Source of the DNA: Cafeteria roenbergensis
Taxonomy: Eukaryota > Sar > Bigyra > Bicosoecida > Cafeteriaceae
NCBI GenBank assembly: GCA_008330645.1
Contig: VLTN01000061.1
Span: 152,097 to 216,096 of the forward strand
Length of the DNA: 64,000 nt
Direction: 5' to 3'
In this document: piece by piece, positions 54,701 through 64,000 of the stretch
Layout of the letters: each line of letters starts with the position of its first letter
How positions within the stretch are numbered: position 1 is the first letter of the stretch
The notes under the pieces: model-generated
The model's input: only the letters and a program-made list of their open reading frames with translations
Databases searched by the model: none
What the model was told of the DNA's origin: nothing
Position numbers and translations under genes: made by a program

Positions 54701-57700
54701 CGGGCGTGTGTTGCTGCGCGTCGGGCCGCGTGGGGCGTCTCGGGCAGGCCGTGGGGGAGGGTGGGGGCTGGCGCTGTCGCGTCGGGGCGTCGTGGCCGTG
54801 TGGCGGGCCGGCGTGGGAGGCGGGGCTGGAGTTGGGGGGGGCACGTCGGAAGGGGAGCGATGGTTCGACGAGTAGCGTTGACATGCGGGCCTGCTTGGTT
54901 GCAGTATGGTGTTACGGCTCTGATGGCGGCGGCATCCGATGGCCACACTGACGCGGTAGAGCTGCTGCTGGACCGCGGCGCCGACCTGGAGGCCAAGGAT
55001 GAGGTGAGATCGGCGGGCGTGAGTTGCTGCGCGACGGGCCGCGCGGAACGTTACGGTCGAGCCCGGGGCGGGGGGCGGGGCTGGTGGTGACGTGCTCGGG
55101 CGTCGTGGTCGTGTGGCGGGCCGGCGTGGGATGTGGCGGTGGAGTGGGGGGGGCATGTCGGTAGATGAGCGATGGTGCGCCGAGGTGCGTTGACAAGCCG
55201 GTCTGCTGGGTCTCAGAATGGTGCTACGGCTCTGATGGCGGCGGCATCCGGTGGCCACACGGACACGGTGGAGCTGCTGCTGGACCGCGGCGCCGACCTG
55301 GAGGCCAAGGATGAGGTGAGATCGGCGGGCGTGAGTTGCTGGGCGACGGGCCGCGCGAGGGCGTCTCGGGCGGGCCGTGAGGAGAGGGGCGCGGCTGGCG
55401 GTGACGCGTCGGGGCGTCGTGGCCGTGTGGCGGGCCGGCGTGGGATGTGGCGGTGGAGTTTGGCAGGCATGTCGGTTAGGGGAGCGATGGTGCGCCGAGG
55501 TGCGTTGACAAGCCGGTCTGCCGGGTCGCAGAATGGTGCTACGGCACTGATGGCGGCGGCATCCGGTGGCCACACTGACGCGGTGGAGCTGCTGCTGGAC
55601 CGCGGCGCCGACGTGCAGGCCAAGGATGAGGTGAGATCGGCGGGCGTGTGTTGCTGCACGTCGAGCCGCGCAGGGCGGCACGGGCAGGCCGGGGGGGAGG
55701 GTGGGGGCTGGCGCTGACGCGTCGGGGCGTCGTGGTCGTGTGGCGGGCCGGCTTGGGTTTAGGCGTTGGAGTGGGGGGGGCATGTCGGTTAGGGGTGCGA
55801 TGGTGCGCCGAGGTGCGTTGTCATGCGGGCCTGCTTGGTCGCAGGATGGTGCTACGGCTCTGATGGCGGCGGCATCCGGTGGCCACACGGACACGGTGGA
55901 GCTGCTGCTGGACCGCGGCGCCGACGTGCAGGCCAAGGATGAGGTGAGATCGGCGGGCGTGAGATGCCGCGCGACGGGCCGCGCGGGGCGTCGCGGTCGA
56001 GCCCGGGGCGGGGGGCGGGGCTGGCGGTGACGTGCTCGGGCGTCGTGGCCGTGTAGCAGGCCGGCGTGGGAGGCGGGGCTGGAGTTGGGGGGGGCATGTC
56101 GGTGGAGGAGCGATGGTGCGCCGAGTAGCGTTGACATGCGGGCCTGCTTGGTTGCAGTATGGTGTTACGGCGCTAACTGTGGCGGCATCCGGTGGCCACA
56201 CGGACGTGGTGGAGCTGCTGCTGGACCGCGGCGCCGACGTGCAGGCCAAGGATGAGGTGAGATCGGCGGGCGTGAGTTGCTGCGCGACGGGTCGCGTTGG
56301 GCGTTGCAGGCGGGCCGGGGGGGAGGGGGGGTTGGCAGTGTCGCGTCGGGGTGTCGTGGCCGTGTGGCAGGCCGGCGTGGGAGGCGGGGCTGGAGTTGGG
56401 GGGGGCATGTCGGTAGAGGAGCGATGGTGCGCCGAGTAGCGTTGACATGCGGGCCTGCTTGGTTGCAGTTTGGTGTTACGACGCTAACTGTGGCGGCATC
56501 CGGTGGCCACACTGACGCGGTGGAGCTGCTGCTGGACCGCGGCGCCGACGTGCAGGCCAAGGATGAGGTGAGATCGGCGGGCGTGAGTTGCTGCGCGACG
56601 GGTCGCGTTGGGCGTTGCAGGCGGGCCGGGGGGAGGGGGGGTTGGCAGTGTCGCGTCGGGGTGTCGTGGCCGTGTGGCAGGCCGGCGTGGAGGCGGGGCT
56701 GGAGTTGGGGGGGCATGTCGGTAGAGGAGCGATGGTGCGCCGAGGAGCGTTGACATGCGGGCCTGCTTGGTTGCAGGTTGGTGCTACGGCGCTGACTGTG
56801 GCGGCATCCGGTGGCCACACGGACGCGGTGGAGCTGCTGCTGGACCGCGGCGCCGACGTGCAGGCCAAGGATGAGGTGAGATCGGCGGGCGTGAGTTGCT
56901 GCGCGACGGGTCGCGTTGGGCGTTGCAGGCGGGCCCGGGGGAGGGGGGGTTGGCAGTGTCGCGTCGGGGTGTCGTGGCCGTGTGGCAGGCCGGCGTGGGA
57001 GGCGGGGCTGGAGTTGGGGGGGGCATGTCGGTAGAGGAGCGATGGTGCGCCGAGTAGCGTTGACATGCGGGCCTGCTTGGTTGCAGTTTGGTGTTACGAC
57101 GCTAACTGTGGCGGCATCCGGTGGCCACACTGACGCGGTGGAGCTGCTGCTGGACCGCGGCGCCGACGTGCAGGCCAAGGATGAGGTGAGATCGGCGGGC
57201 GTGAGTTGCTGCGCGACGGGTCGCGTTGGGCGTTGCAGGCAGGCCGGCGTGGGAGGCGGCGCTGGAGTGGAGGGGGCATGTCGGTAGGGGAGCGATGGCG
57301 CGCCAAGGCGCGGTTACATGCGGGCCTGTGGCGTCGCAGGGTGGTGCCACGTCGCTTGTTCGGGCTGCATCCGGTGGCCATAAGGACACGGTGGAGCTGC
57401 TGCTGGACCGGGGCGCCGACATGGAGGCCAAGGGCCGCGTGAGTGCGCCGGGCGTGTGTTGCTGCGCGCCGGGCGGGCGCGGGGCGTCTTGGTCAAGCCG
57501 GGGGCGGGGGAAGGGCTGGCGGTGACGCGTCGGGGCGTCGTGCTCGTCTGGTGGGCCGGTGTGGGATGTGGCGGTGGAGTTTGGCAGGCTTGTCGGTAAG
57601 GGGAGCGATGGTGCGCCGAGGTGCGTTGACAAGCCGGTCTGCTGGGTCGCAGAATGGTGCTACGGCACTTGGTCGGGCTGCATCCGGTGGCCATACTGAC

Positions 57701-57751
57701 ACGGTGGAGCTGCTGCTGGACCGCGGCGCCGACGTGCAGGCCAAGGATGAG
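51714..57751 (+). CDS. Ankyrin-repeat protein, one repeat per exon, at least 20 exons (3' end missing)
   Basis: Exon 1 is 51714-51845 (MATLPMQEGAMAGALWEAAK, a capping ankyrin repeat). Nineteen 99-nt exons follow, starting at 52064, 52377, 52688, 53002, 53318, 53632, 53946, 54260, 54592, 54905, 55217, 55532, 55845, 56158, 56469, 56777, 57087, 57340 and 57653. All are phase 0, so each encodes exactly one 33-residue ankyrin repeat of the form YGATALMAAASGGHTD then VELLLDRGADLEAKDE. The visible product is 671 residues of stacked repeats with no other domain, a scaffold for protein binding. Introns are 154-233 nt, mostly 212-216, and begin GTGAG; exceptions are GC-AG after the exon at 54592 and GTGAAT after the last. 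The gene is cut by retroelement copy B within the intron after 57751, so the C-terminus is absent or lies beyond the window. Expression is unknown. Confidence 0.82.
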
Positions 57752-57936
57752 GTGAATGCGGCGGGAGTGTGTTGCTGCACGTCGAGCCGCGCAGGGCGGC
57801 GCGGGCAGGCCGGGGGGGAGGGTGGGGGCTGGCGCTGACGCGTCGGGGCGTCGTGGTCGTGTGGCGGGCCGGCTTGGGTTTAGGCGTTGGAGTGGGGGGG
57901 GCATGTCGGTTAGGGGTGCGATGGTGCGCCGATGAA
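52064..57936 (+). repeat. Tandem array of about 312-bp exon-plus-intron units
   Basis: Nineteen head-to-tail units, each a 99-nt ankyrin exon plus an intron. Introns share long blocks, including GAGCGATGGTGCGCCGAG and GCGGGCCTGCTTGGTCGCAG at the acceptor end, and are about as alike as the exons. Subfamilies are visible: exons ending DLEAKDE, DVQAKDE or DLEAKGR, and acceptor ends of the TGCTTGGTCGCAG, TGCTTGGTTGCAG or GTCTGCTGGGTC type. One intron (57186-57339) is 60 bp shorter, and one (54359-54591) has a 20-bp internal duplication. Confidence 0.93.
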
Positions 57937-60492
57937 TGAACATCGTTGGGGGGGGTCGAAAACTCGCGTAACCATACCACACACTCGATTCACAGACTCA
58001 CCAATCACCAATCCAGCAACTCCATCACCAATGAGTCACAAACCGCGCCAAACCCACAATCCCAAGTCCCAAGCCCAGATCACTCCCATCACACTGCCTC
58101 GAGTCGCCAATCAGCCGCCCCTGCTCACCGCAAACGCTCCACCTGCTGTCGCAGGTACTGCGTCTGCCCGATCAGCTGGGTCGCCAGTCCCTTGGCGATG
58201 ACCTCGTTCAGCCTCGACAGCCAGCGGAAGGCCCAGCGCGCACGCTCCCTCGGCCGGTCGCCGAAGGCCGTGTCCGCCACCTTCTTGAGGAAGGCGAAGG
58301 CCGCCGGTCCCATGCGTCCCGTGGTCGTGATGACGAAGGGCACAATGGAGCTCATGTTGTCCTTTGTAGCTGAGCTCTTCTTGTACTCCCTCATCTTGTC
58401 ATTCTCACGGCGCTCGAGAAAGGCGTCCATGTTCTGCAGGCCCTGCGTCACGTAGGACTTGCTCACCGCCGAGGTGATCTGCACGTCGACGAGACGGGTG
58501 GTCTCGAAGTCGACGTGCACCCGCAGGTCCGGTCGCTTGCGCGCGGCCTCGCTGGACCCCGGCTGGGATCCAAAGCGCGCCTGACCGTCCTGCCAGCTGG
58601 AGGGCTCCACCACCGACTGCAGCCCCGCCGAGCGCACCGCCGCGTGCAGGACGTCGCGGACGTCGTTGTGCGCCCGGATGGTGGAGCCCTTGCCGCAGCG
58701 GCAGCGCGCCAGGTGGTGTGCCACGCCGGAGACCCCGCCGATGTGGACGGTGCCTCTCGCGGTGGTGTCTCGCTGCATGCACGCGCAGTTGATCGACACG
58801 CCGTCCGGCACCACGTGGTCGGCCTCGGAGGCTCCGATGCGGTAGCGTTCCACCACCGCGAACTCCTCGTCCGTGAGCCCGCGGGGTCCCATCATCGTGT
58901 TGCGGAGCCAGTAGTGTGTTCCCGGCACGCATGCCTCTCGGAACGCGACCAGGTCGCTCATGACGCGGAACATGGCCGGGTCATCGATGTTGGCGACACG
59001 CTTCTCCGTCGTGCCCTTGGCCAGCGCCTCGGCCCTGCAGCGTGCTGTGCAGGCCCTGCGCGCCTTGGCCAGACGGCGCAGGAAGACGCACTCGTGCTTG
59101 ATGCGCAGCATGTCATCGTGGTGCAGCACCATCTTGCGCTGCCAGGGCGCCTCGGTCTGCTCGTTCGCCCGCGCTGTCACCCCGTCGCCGTACAGGCACT
59201 TGCGGAGCTTGGCCTTCAGCTCGCCCGGCAGCTTACCCAGGGTGTCGGGCAAGAAGCCCTCGAACCCTGTCGCTGCGGCCAGGCAGCGGGCTCCCTTGCA
59301 TGCCCTGATGAACTCCTCCACCAGGTTTGCAGTTGCCTCCATGTCATCCGACGACTCGTCGTCAGATCTGAGCTCCATCATCGCCTCCAGCGCCAGCTCC
59401 TCGATCTCGGCGCGCAGCTCTTCCAGGCCCTCGACAGCCCCCGCGATGTCCGACCTCCACACGTGCGCCAGCTGGTAGCGCTTCTTCACCCTGGCGTCAT
59501 GAAGGTCGGCCTCCTTGCCCACGACGCAGTCCTTGTCCGGCCTGAAGTACCGTGCCTCGGTGCAGGCGTCCTTGTACTCCTTGCTGTCCCGCTCGTAGTC
59601 CCGGTAGGCTCCCTTGGCGACCTCCTCGCATCGCAGCAGGATGTCGCCCACCTCCTTGGTCGCATCGCTGCGGTCTGAGCGCTTCAGCGAGCTCCTCACG
59701 AGTTTCTTGAGCGAGATGCCCTTCCAGTTGGGGTCGTTGCCGTCCGCGTCCGCGTCGGGTCCGTCCCTGGCCAACCCGATCGCCGGCGTTCGCCTGACCG
59801 AGTAGACCTGTGCCGCATCCGCTCTCGGCTGTGCGGCATCAGATGTCTCTTGGCCGGTTGGAGCGCCAGCCGCACTAGCTGCCGCTGCGCCGCCGCCGCT
59901 CGTCGTCATCTCGGTCGCCGCTCCCGCCGCGCTGGCGGCAGCCGCACCTCCGCCGACCGTCTGGCCTCCGCTTGTCGGTGTTGGCTGATGCCCCGGTTCA
60001 GCCGCTCCCCCCGTACCGCTGACGAGCCAGCCGTCCAGCGTACCTGCAAGCTGCTGCCCGTGCGCCGGCCCCTCCTCGCAGTCCTCCTTGGACTCGCTCT
60101 CTCCGACCGCCGGGTGGTCCACCCACGGCGTGCCGCCCGCTGCAGCAGCCGCCGCACCCGACTCATCCTCCGCTTCCGCCTCGCCGGCGTTGGCTGGTCC
60201 CGCTCCGGCACCACTCCCCGACGCCGCTTCGCCTCCGCCTCCACCAGTGCCGGGTCCGTCGAGGGCCTCCTCCGGCGGTGGTGCCATCTCGAACCGCCCT
60301 TTCCGCATGTCCCGAACGGCCTCGATGAAGCCCGCTGTCGCCTCGAAGCGGAACTGCGCCACGCCAGGCAGGCCCATGCCCCCGGCTTTGCAGCCCCTGC
60401 TCAGCATCTTTGCCAGCCTCATCTGAGCGTAGCCTCCCTTCTTCAAGGCCGGGTTGGACGCTGCCGATGCGAGCCGAGTCACACCGTCGGCT
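57937..60492 (-). mobile_element. Non-LTR retroelement copy B: 5'-truncated
   Basis: 2,556 bp, minus strand, 3' end at 57937 (possibly preceded by one extra TGAA at 57933-57936). It is inserted in the intron after the ankyrin exon at 57653-57751, replacing the expected acceptor end. It matches copy C position for position with no indels and only five base differences. The 5' end stops at 60492 in the middle of the coding region. Three bases (60493-60495) separate it from the 3' end of copy C. Confidence 0.93.
58125..60492 (-). pseudogene. Retroelement ORF fragment: post-RT region and restriction-like endonuclease (copy B)
   Basis: A 789-codon open fragment lacking the reverse transcriptase and any start of its own; the frame runs on by chance into the tail of copy C. 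It holds an Ala/Gly-rich linker, then the C-terminal endonuclease region: CACM...HHLARC (CCHC-type finger), RAHNDVRDVL, KRPDLRVHVDF..RLVDVQIT (PD..D motif) and KMREYKKSS with IVPFVITTTGRMG. These are hallmarks of the restriction-like endonuclease of R2/NeSL/CRE-type elements, which nicks target DNA to prime reverse transcription. The endonuclease residues look intact, but without RT this copy cannot move by itself. Confidence 0.85.
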
Positions 60493-60495
60493 GAT

Positions 60496-63400
60496 TGAAC
60501 ATCGTTGGGGGGGGTCGAAAACTCGCGTAACCATACCACACACTCGATTCACAGACTCACCAATCACCAATCCAGCAACTCCATCACCAATGAGTCACAA
60601 ACCGCGCCAAACCCACAATCCCAAGTCCCAAGCCCAGATCACTCCCATCACACTGCCTCGAGTCGCCAATCAGCCGCCCCTGCTCACCGCAAACGCTCCA
60701 CCTGCTGTCGCAGGTACTGCGTCTGCCCGATCAGCTGGGTCGCCAGTCCCTTGGCGATGACCTCGTTCAGCCTCGACAGCCAGCGGAAGGCCCAGCGCGC
60801 ACGCTCCCTCGGCCGGTCGCCGAAGGCCGTGTCCGCCACCTTCTTGAGGAAGGCGAAGGCCGCCGGTCCCATGCGTCCCGTGGTCGTGATGACGAAGGGC
60901 ACAATGGAGCTCATGTTGTCCTTTGTAGCTGAGCTCTTCTTGTACTCCCTCATCTTGTCATTCTCACGGCGCTCGAGAAAGGCGTCCATGTTCTGCAGGC
61001 CCTGCGTCACGTAGGACTTGCTCACCGCCGAGGTGATCTGCACGTCGACGAGACGGGTGGTCTCGAAGTCGACGTGCACCCGCAGGTCCGGTCGCTTGCG
61101 CGCGGCCTCGCTGGACCCCGGCTGGGATCCAAAGCGCGCCTGACCGTCCTGCCAGCTGGAGGGCTCCACCACCGACTGCAGCCCCGCCGAGCGCACCGCC
61201 GCGTGCAGGACGTCGCGGACGTCGTTGTGCGCCCGGATGGTGGAGCCCTTGCCGCAGCGGCAACGCGCCAGGTGATGTGCCACGCCGGAGACCCCGCCGA
61301 TGTGGACGGTGCCTCTCGCGGTGGTGTCTCGCTGCATGCACGCGCAGTTGATCGACACGCCGTCCGGCACCACGTGGTCGGCCTCGGAGGCTCCGATGCG
61401 GTAGCGTTCCACCACCGCAAACTCCTCGTCCGTGAGCCCGCGGGGCCCCATCATCGTGTTGCGGAGCCAGTAGTGTGTTCCCGGCACGCATGCCTCCCGG
61501 AACGCGACCAGGTCGCTCATGACGCGGAACATGGCCGGGTCATCGATGTTGGCGACACGCTTCTCCGTCGTGCCCTTGGCCAGCGCCTCGGCCCTGCAGC
61601 GTGCTGTGCAGGCCCTGCGCGCCTTGGCCAGACGGCGCAGGAAGACGCACTCGTGCTTGATGCGCAGCATGTCATCGTGGTGCAGCACCATCTTGCGCTG
61701 CCAGGGCGCCTCGGTCTGCTCGTTCGCCCGCGCTGTCACCCCGTCGCCGTACAGGCACTTGCGGAGCTTGGCCTTCAGCTCGCCCGGCAGCTTACCCAGG
61801 GTGTCGGGCAAGAAGCCCTCGAACCCTGTCGCTGCGGCCAGGCAGCGGGCTCCCTTGCATGCCCTGATGAACTCCTCCACCAGGTTTGCAGTTGCCTCCA
61901 TGTCATCCGACGACTCGTCGTCAGATCTGAGCTCCATCATCGCCTCCAGCGCCAGCTCCTCGATCTCGGCGCGCAGCTCTTCCAGGCCCTCGACAGCCCC
62001 CGCGATGTCCGACCTCCACACGTGCGCCAGCTGGTAGCGCTTCTTCACCCTGGCGTCATGAAGGTCGGCCTCCTTGCCCACGACGCAGTCCTTGTCCGGC
62101 CTGAAGTACCGTGCCTCGGTGCAGGCGTCCTTGTACTCCTTGCTGTCCCGCTCGTAGTCCCGGTAGGCTCCCTTGGCGACCTCCTCGCATCGCAGCAGGA
62201 TGTCGCCCACCTCCTTGGTCGCATCGCTGCGGTCTGAGCGCTTCAGCGAGCTCCTCACGAGTTTCTTGAGCGAGATGCCCTTCCAGTTGGGGTCGTTGCC
62301 GTCCGCGTCCGCGTCGGGTCCGTCCCTGGCCAACCCGATCGCCGGCGTTCGCCTGACCGAGTAGACCTGTGCCGCATCCGCTCTCGGCTGTGCGGCATCA
62401 GATGTCTCTTGGCCGGTTGGAGCGCCAGCCGCACTAGCTGCCGCTGCGCCGCCGCCGCTCGTCGTCATCTCGGTCGCCGCTCCCGCCGCGCTGGCGGCAG
62501 CCGCACCTCCGCCGACCGTCTGGCCTCCGCTTGTCGGTGTTGGCTGATGCCCCGGTTCAGCCGCTCCCCCCGTACCGCTGACGAGCCAGCCGTCCAGCGT
62601 ACCTGCAAGCTGCTGCCCGTGCGCCGGCCCCTCCTCGCAGTCCTCCTTGGACTCGCTCTCTCCGACCGCCGGGTGGTCCACCCACGGCGTGCCGCCCGCT
62701 GCAGCAGCCGCCGCACCCGACTCATCCTCCGCTTCCGCCTCGCCGGCGTTGGCTGGTCCCGCTCCGGCACCACTCCCCGACGCCGCTTCGCCTCCGCCTC
62801 CACCAGTGCCGGGTCCGTCGAGGGCCTCCTCCGGCGGTGGTGCCATCTCGAACCGCCCTTTCCGCATGTCCCGAACGGCCTCGATGAAGCCCGCTGTCGC
62901 CTCGAAGCGGAACTGCGCCACGCCAGGCAGGCCCATGCCCCCGGCTTTGCAGCCCCTGCTCAGCATCTTTGCCAGCCTCATCTGAGCGTAGCCTCCCTTC
63001 TTCAAGGCCGGGTTGGACGCTGCCGATGCGAGCCGAGTCACACCGTCGGCTTCCCGGCCCAGGAGCGCCCACCACGCCTCCCGCCTTGCGTGCTCGTCCG
63101 GCAGCCCCCGAACAAGCGCCTCGATGGCCTTGGACATGGCCTCACGGAAGCCGTCCTCGGTCACCGTGCACATCTCGTCCGAGAGCGCGTGGCCGATCGC
63201 ATCCAGCTCCGTCTTGTGCGCCACCGCCGACAGGTTGGCCAGCAGCGCCGCATGGAACACCGCCAGCTCCTGGCCCGCCGCCGCACCCGCTGCTCTGTGC
63301 AGGTAGCTGAACTTCTGGCCCACCACCGACAGCAGCAGGTGGTGCGCCCGCTTGAGCCCGCAGACCTCGATGCCCGCGAGCAGGCGCTCCGCGGCCGGCC

Positions 63401-64000
63401 CGAACTCCTTCTCCAGTCGCTTCATCGAGTGCTCAAGTGCCACCTCCGGCGGGAGTTCCTCCCCTACAGGACACTGCAGCACCGCCACGCTCCGTTCGGT
63501 GAGGTGGCACCCCTCCAGCACCGAGGGTGGGGACCCTGGATCGTCCCTACTCCGCTTCATCGCCCGCCGAATTCTGGCTTTGGTTCTCTCGAGCTGTCCT
63601 CGCTTGCACAGCACCTGGGTCTTGTCGGCGTTCATCCGCAGCCCCACCGTGCTGAGCCGCTCGGCCAGCATCTGGGCTGCCTTGAAGGCGCTCCCTCCTC
63701 GGGCCCACGAGCGTCGTGTCGTCGGCCATCTGCAAGATGAGCACATCTGGGAAGGCGCGCCTCACCTCGTCCACCAGGGGGTGCACTGCGATCGCAAACA
63801 GTGCGCCCGCTGCCGGGTCGCCTTGACGCACGCCCCTGTTGGACTCCAGCTCAAAGACCTCGCCCTCGTCCGTGGCAAAGAGGAGCGGGCTGGACGAGCC
63901 GTACAGCGCCAGCACCGCCGGCACGAGCTTTCTCGTCAACCGCCGCACCTCCTCGATCATCGCGCGCCTGGAGACGGAGTTGTAGGCGTTGGCCATGTCC
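60496..64000 (-). mobile_element. Non-LTR retroelement copy C (RT plus restriction-like endonuclease), runs off the window
   Basis: The 3' end is at 60496 and the element continues past the window edge. It has a 188-bp 3' untranslated region without a poly(A) tail, then the long coding region. The presence of reverse transcriptase with a C-terminal restriction-like endonuclease, and absence of LTRs, integrase or RNase H in view, places it with early-branching LINE-like elements (R2/NeSL/CRE group in the broad sense). Exact clade cannot be set without a tree. Confidence 0.92.
60684..63999 (-). pseudogene. Reverse transcriptase / endonuclease polyprotein of copy C, frameshifted (5' partial)
   Basis: The upstream piece (63999 down to about 63700) has RT motifs in order: DMANAYNSVSRR (first catalytic Asp, at the window edge), NRGVRQGDPAAGALFAIAVHP, and MADDTTLVG, where the catalytic box has Met in place of the usual Tyr or Phe. 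The frame then shifts by one base at about 63690-63705 (near a GAGGAGGG tract on the coding strand). The second piece continues as RT thumb (LRMNADKTQVL), a linker and the endonuclease, with the same CCHC, RPD..D and KMREYKK motifs as copy B, to the stop at 60684. A one-base sequencing error would restore a complete protein; otherwise the copy is dead or uses frameshifting. Confidence 0.85.

Noticed and set aside
54599-56137. Antisense open frames through the ankyrin array, up to 512 codons
   Set aside because: They read through exon and intron copies alike, repeat with the array period and have Arg/Pro/Ala composition; shadows of the repeat.
52064-57936. Regularly spaced repeats resembling a CRISPR array
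   Set aside because: The repeats are 99-nt ankyrin exons separated by homologous introns, not short repeats with unique spacers, and the host is eukaryotic.
58515-59678. Plus-strand frames of about 387 codons within the retroelement copies
   Set aside because: They duplicate at the same offset as the element and lie opposite its endonuclease frame, which holds the recognisable motifs; the five B/C differences change these frames but not the endonuclease.
1-64000. tRNA, rRNA and other structured RNA genes
   Set aside because: No cloverleaf with conserved arms or rRNA-like sequence was noticed by eye on either strand; a tRNAscan or Rfam search would be needed to exclude them.

Overview
The window is nuclear DNA of a GC-rich eukaryote. 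Short spliceosomal introns interrupt most genes, exon joins restore conserved protein motifs, and the genes are eukaryotic: a DmX-like/Rabconnectin-3 protein, the GATOR2 subunit Mios, an RMDN-family TPR protein, a Kv-type channel with EF hands and a PSI-type membrane protein. The compact layout, about 70% GC and repeat-rich surface protein suggest a unicellular protist. A bicosoecid or other stramenopile such as Cafeteria is my best guess, but this is inference and not shown by the sequence.

Positions 1-34,000 are an ordinary gene-dense region. In order: 3' end of a DmX-like WD40 gene (+), MIOS (-), a CUE/Smr protein (+, 2 exons), glycogen phosphorylase (-, 5 exons), an RMDN-like membrane TPR protein (+, 3 exons), a secreted GH31 alpha-glucosidase (-, 4 exons), an unrecognised coiled-coil protein (-), a voltage-gated K+ channel with EF hands (-, 3 exons), ITPase (+, 5 exons), a small PTTG1IP-like membrane protein (-, 4 exons) and a CML21-like EF-hand protein (-, 2 exons). 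The 20 introns I could place in these genes all begin GTGAG and end GCAG, and every join keeps frame.

Positions 34,608-50,626 hold one apparently intronless giant gene for a cell-surface protein of about 5,340 residues: signal peptide, five complete plus one partial near-identical 491-residue glycine-rich units, a coiled coil, a long cysteine-rich region and a multi-spanning C-terminal membrane domain. A 2-bp slip in unit 5 breaks the frame.

Positions 50,951-64,000 are a repeat region. An ankyrin-repeat gene (+) is built from at least 19 tandem 99-nt exons, one ankyrin repeat per exon, each followed by a near-identical intron of about 212 nt. It is bracketed by antisense copies of a non-LTR retroelement encoding reverse transcriptase and a C-terminal restriction-like endonuclease. 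Copy A lies just upstream. Copies B and C are head to tail, and copy B interrupts the last visible intron. No rRNA, tRNA, CRISPR or prokaryotic operon was seen.

Functional links across the window are loose. DmX-like (V-ATPase assembly) and Mios (TORC1 amino-acid signalling) both act at acidic compartments. Glycogen phosphorylase and the GH31 enzyme both act on alpha-glucans, one in the cytosol and one in the secretory route. The rest look like unrelated housekeeping or signalling genes.
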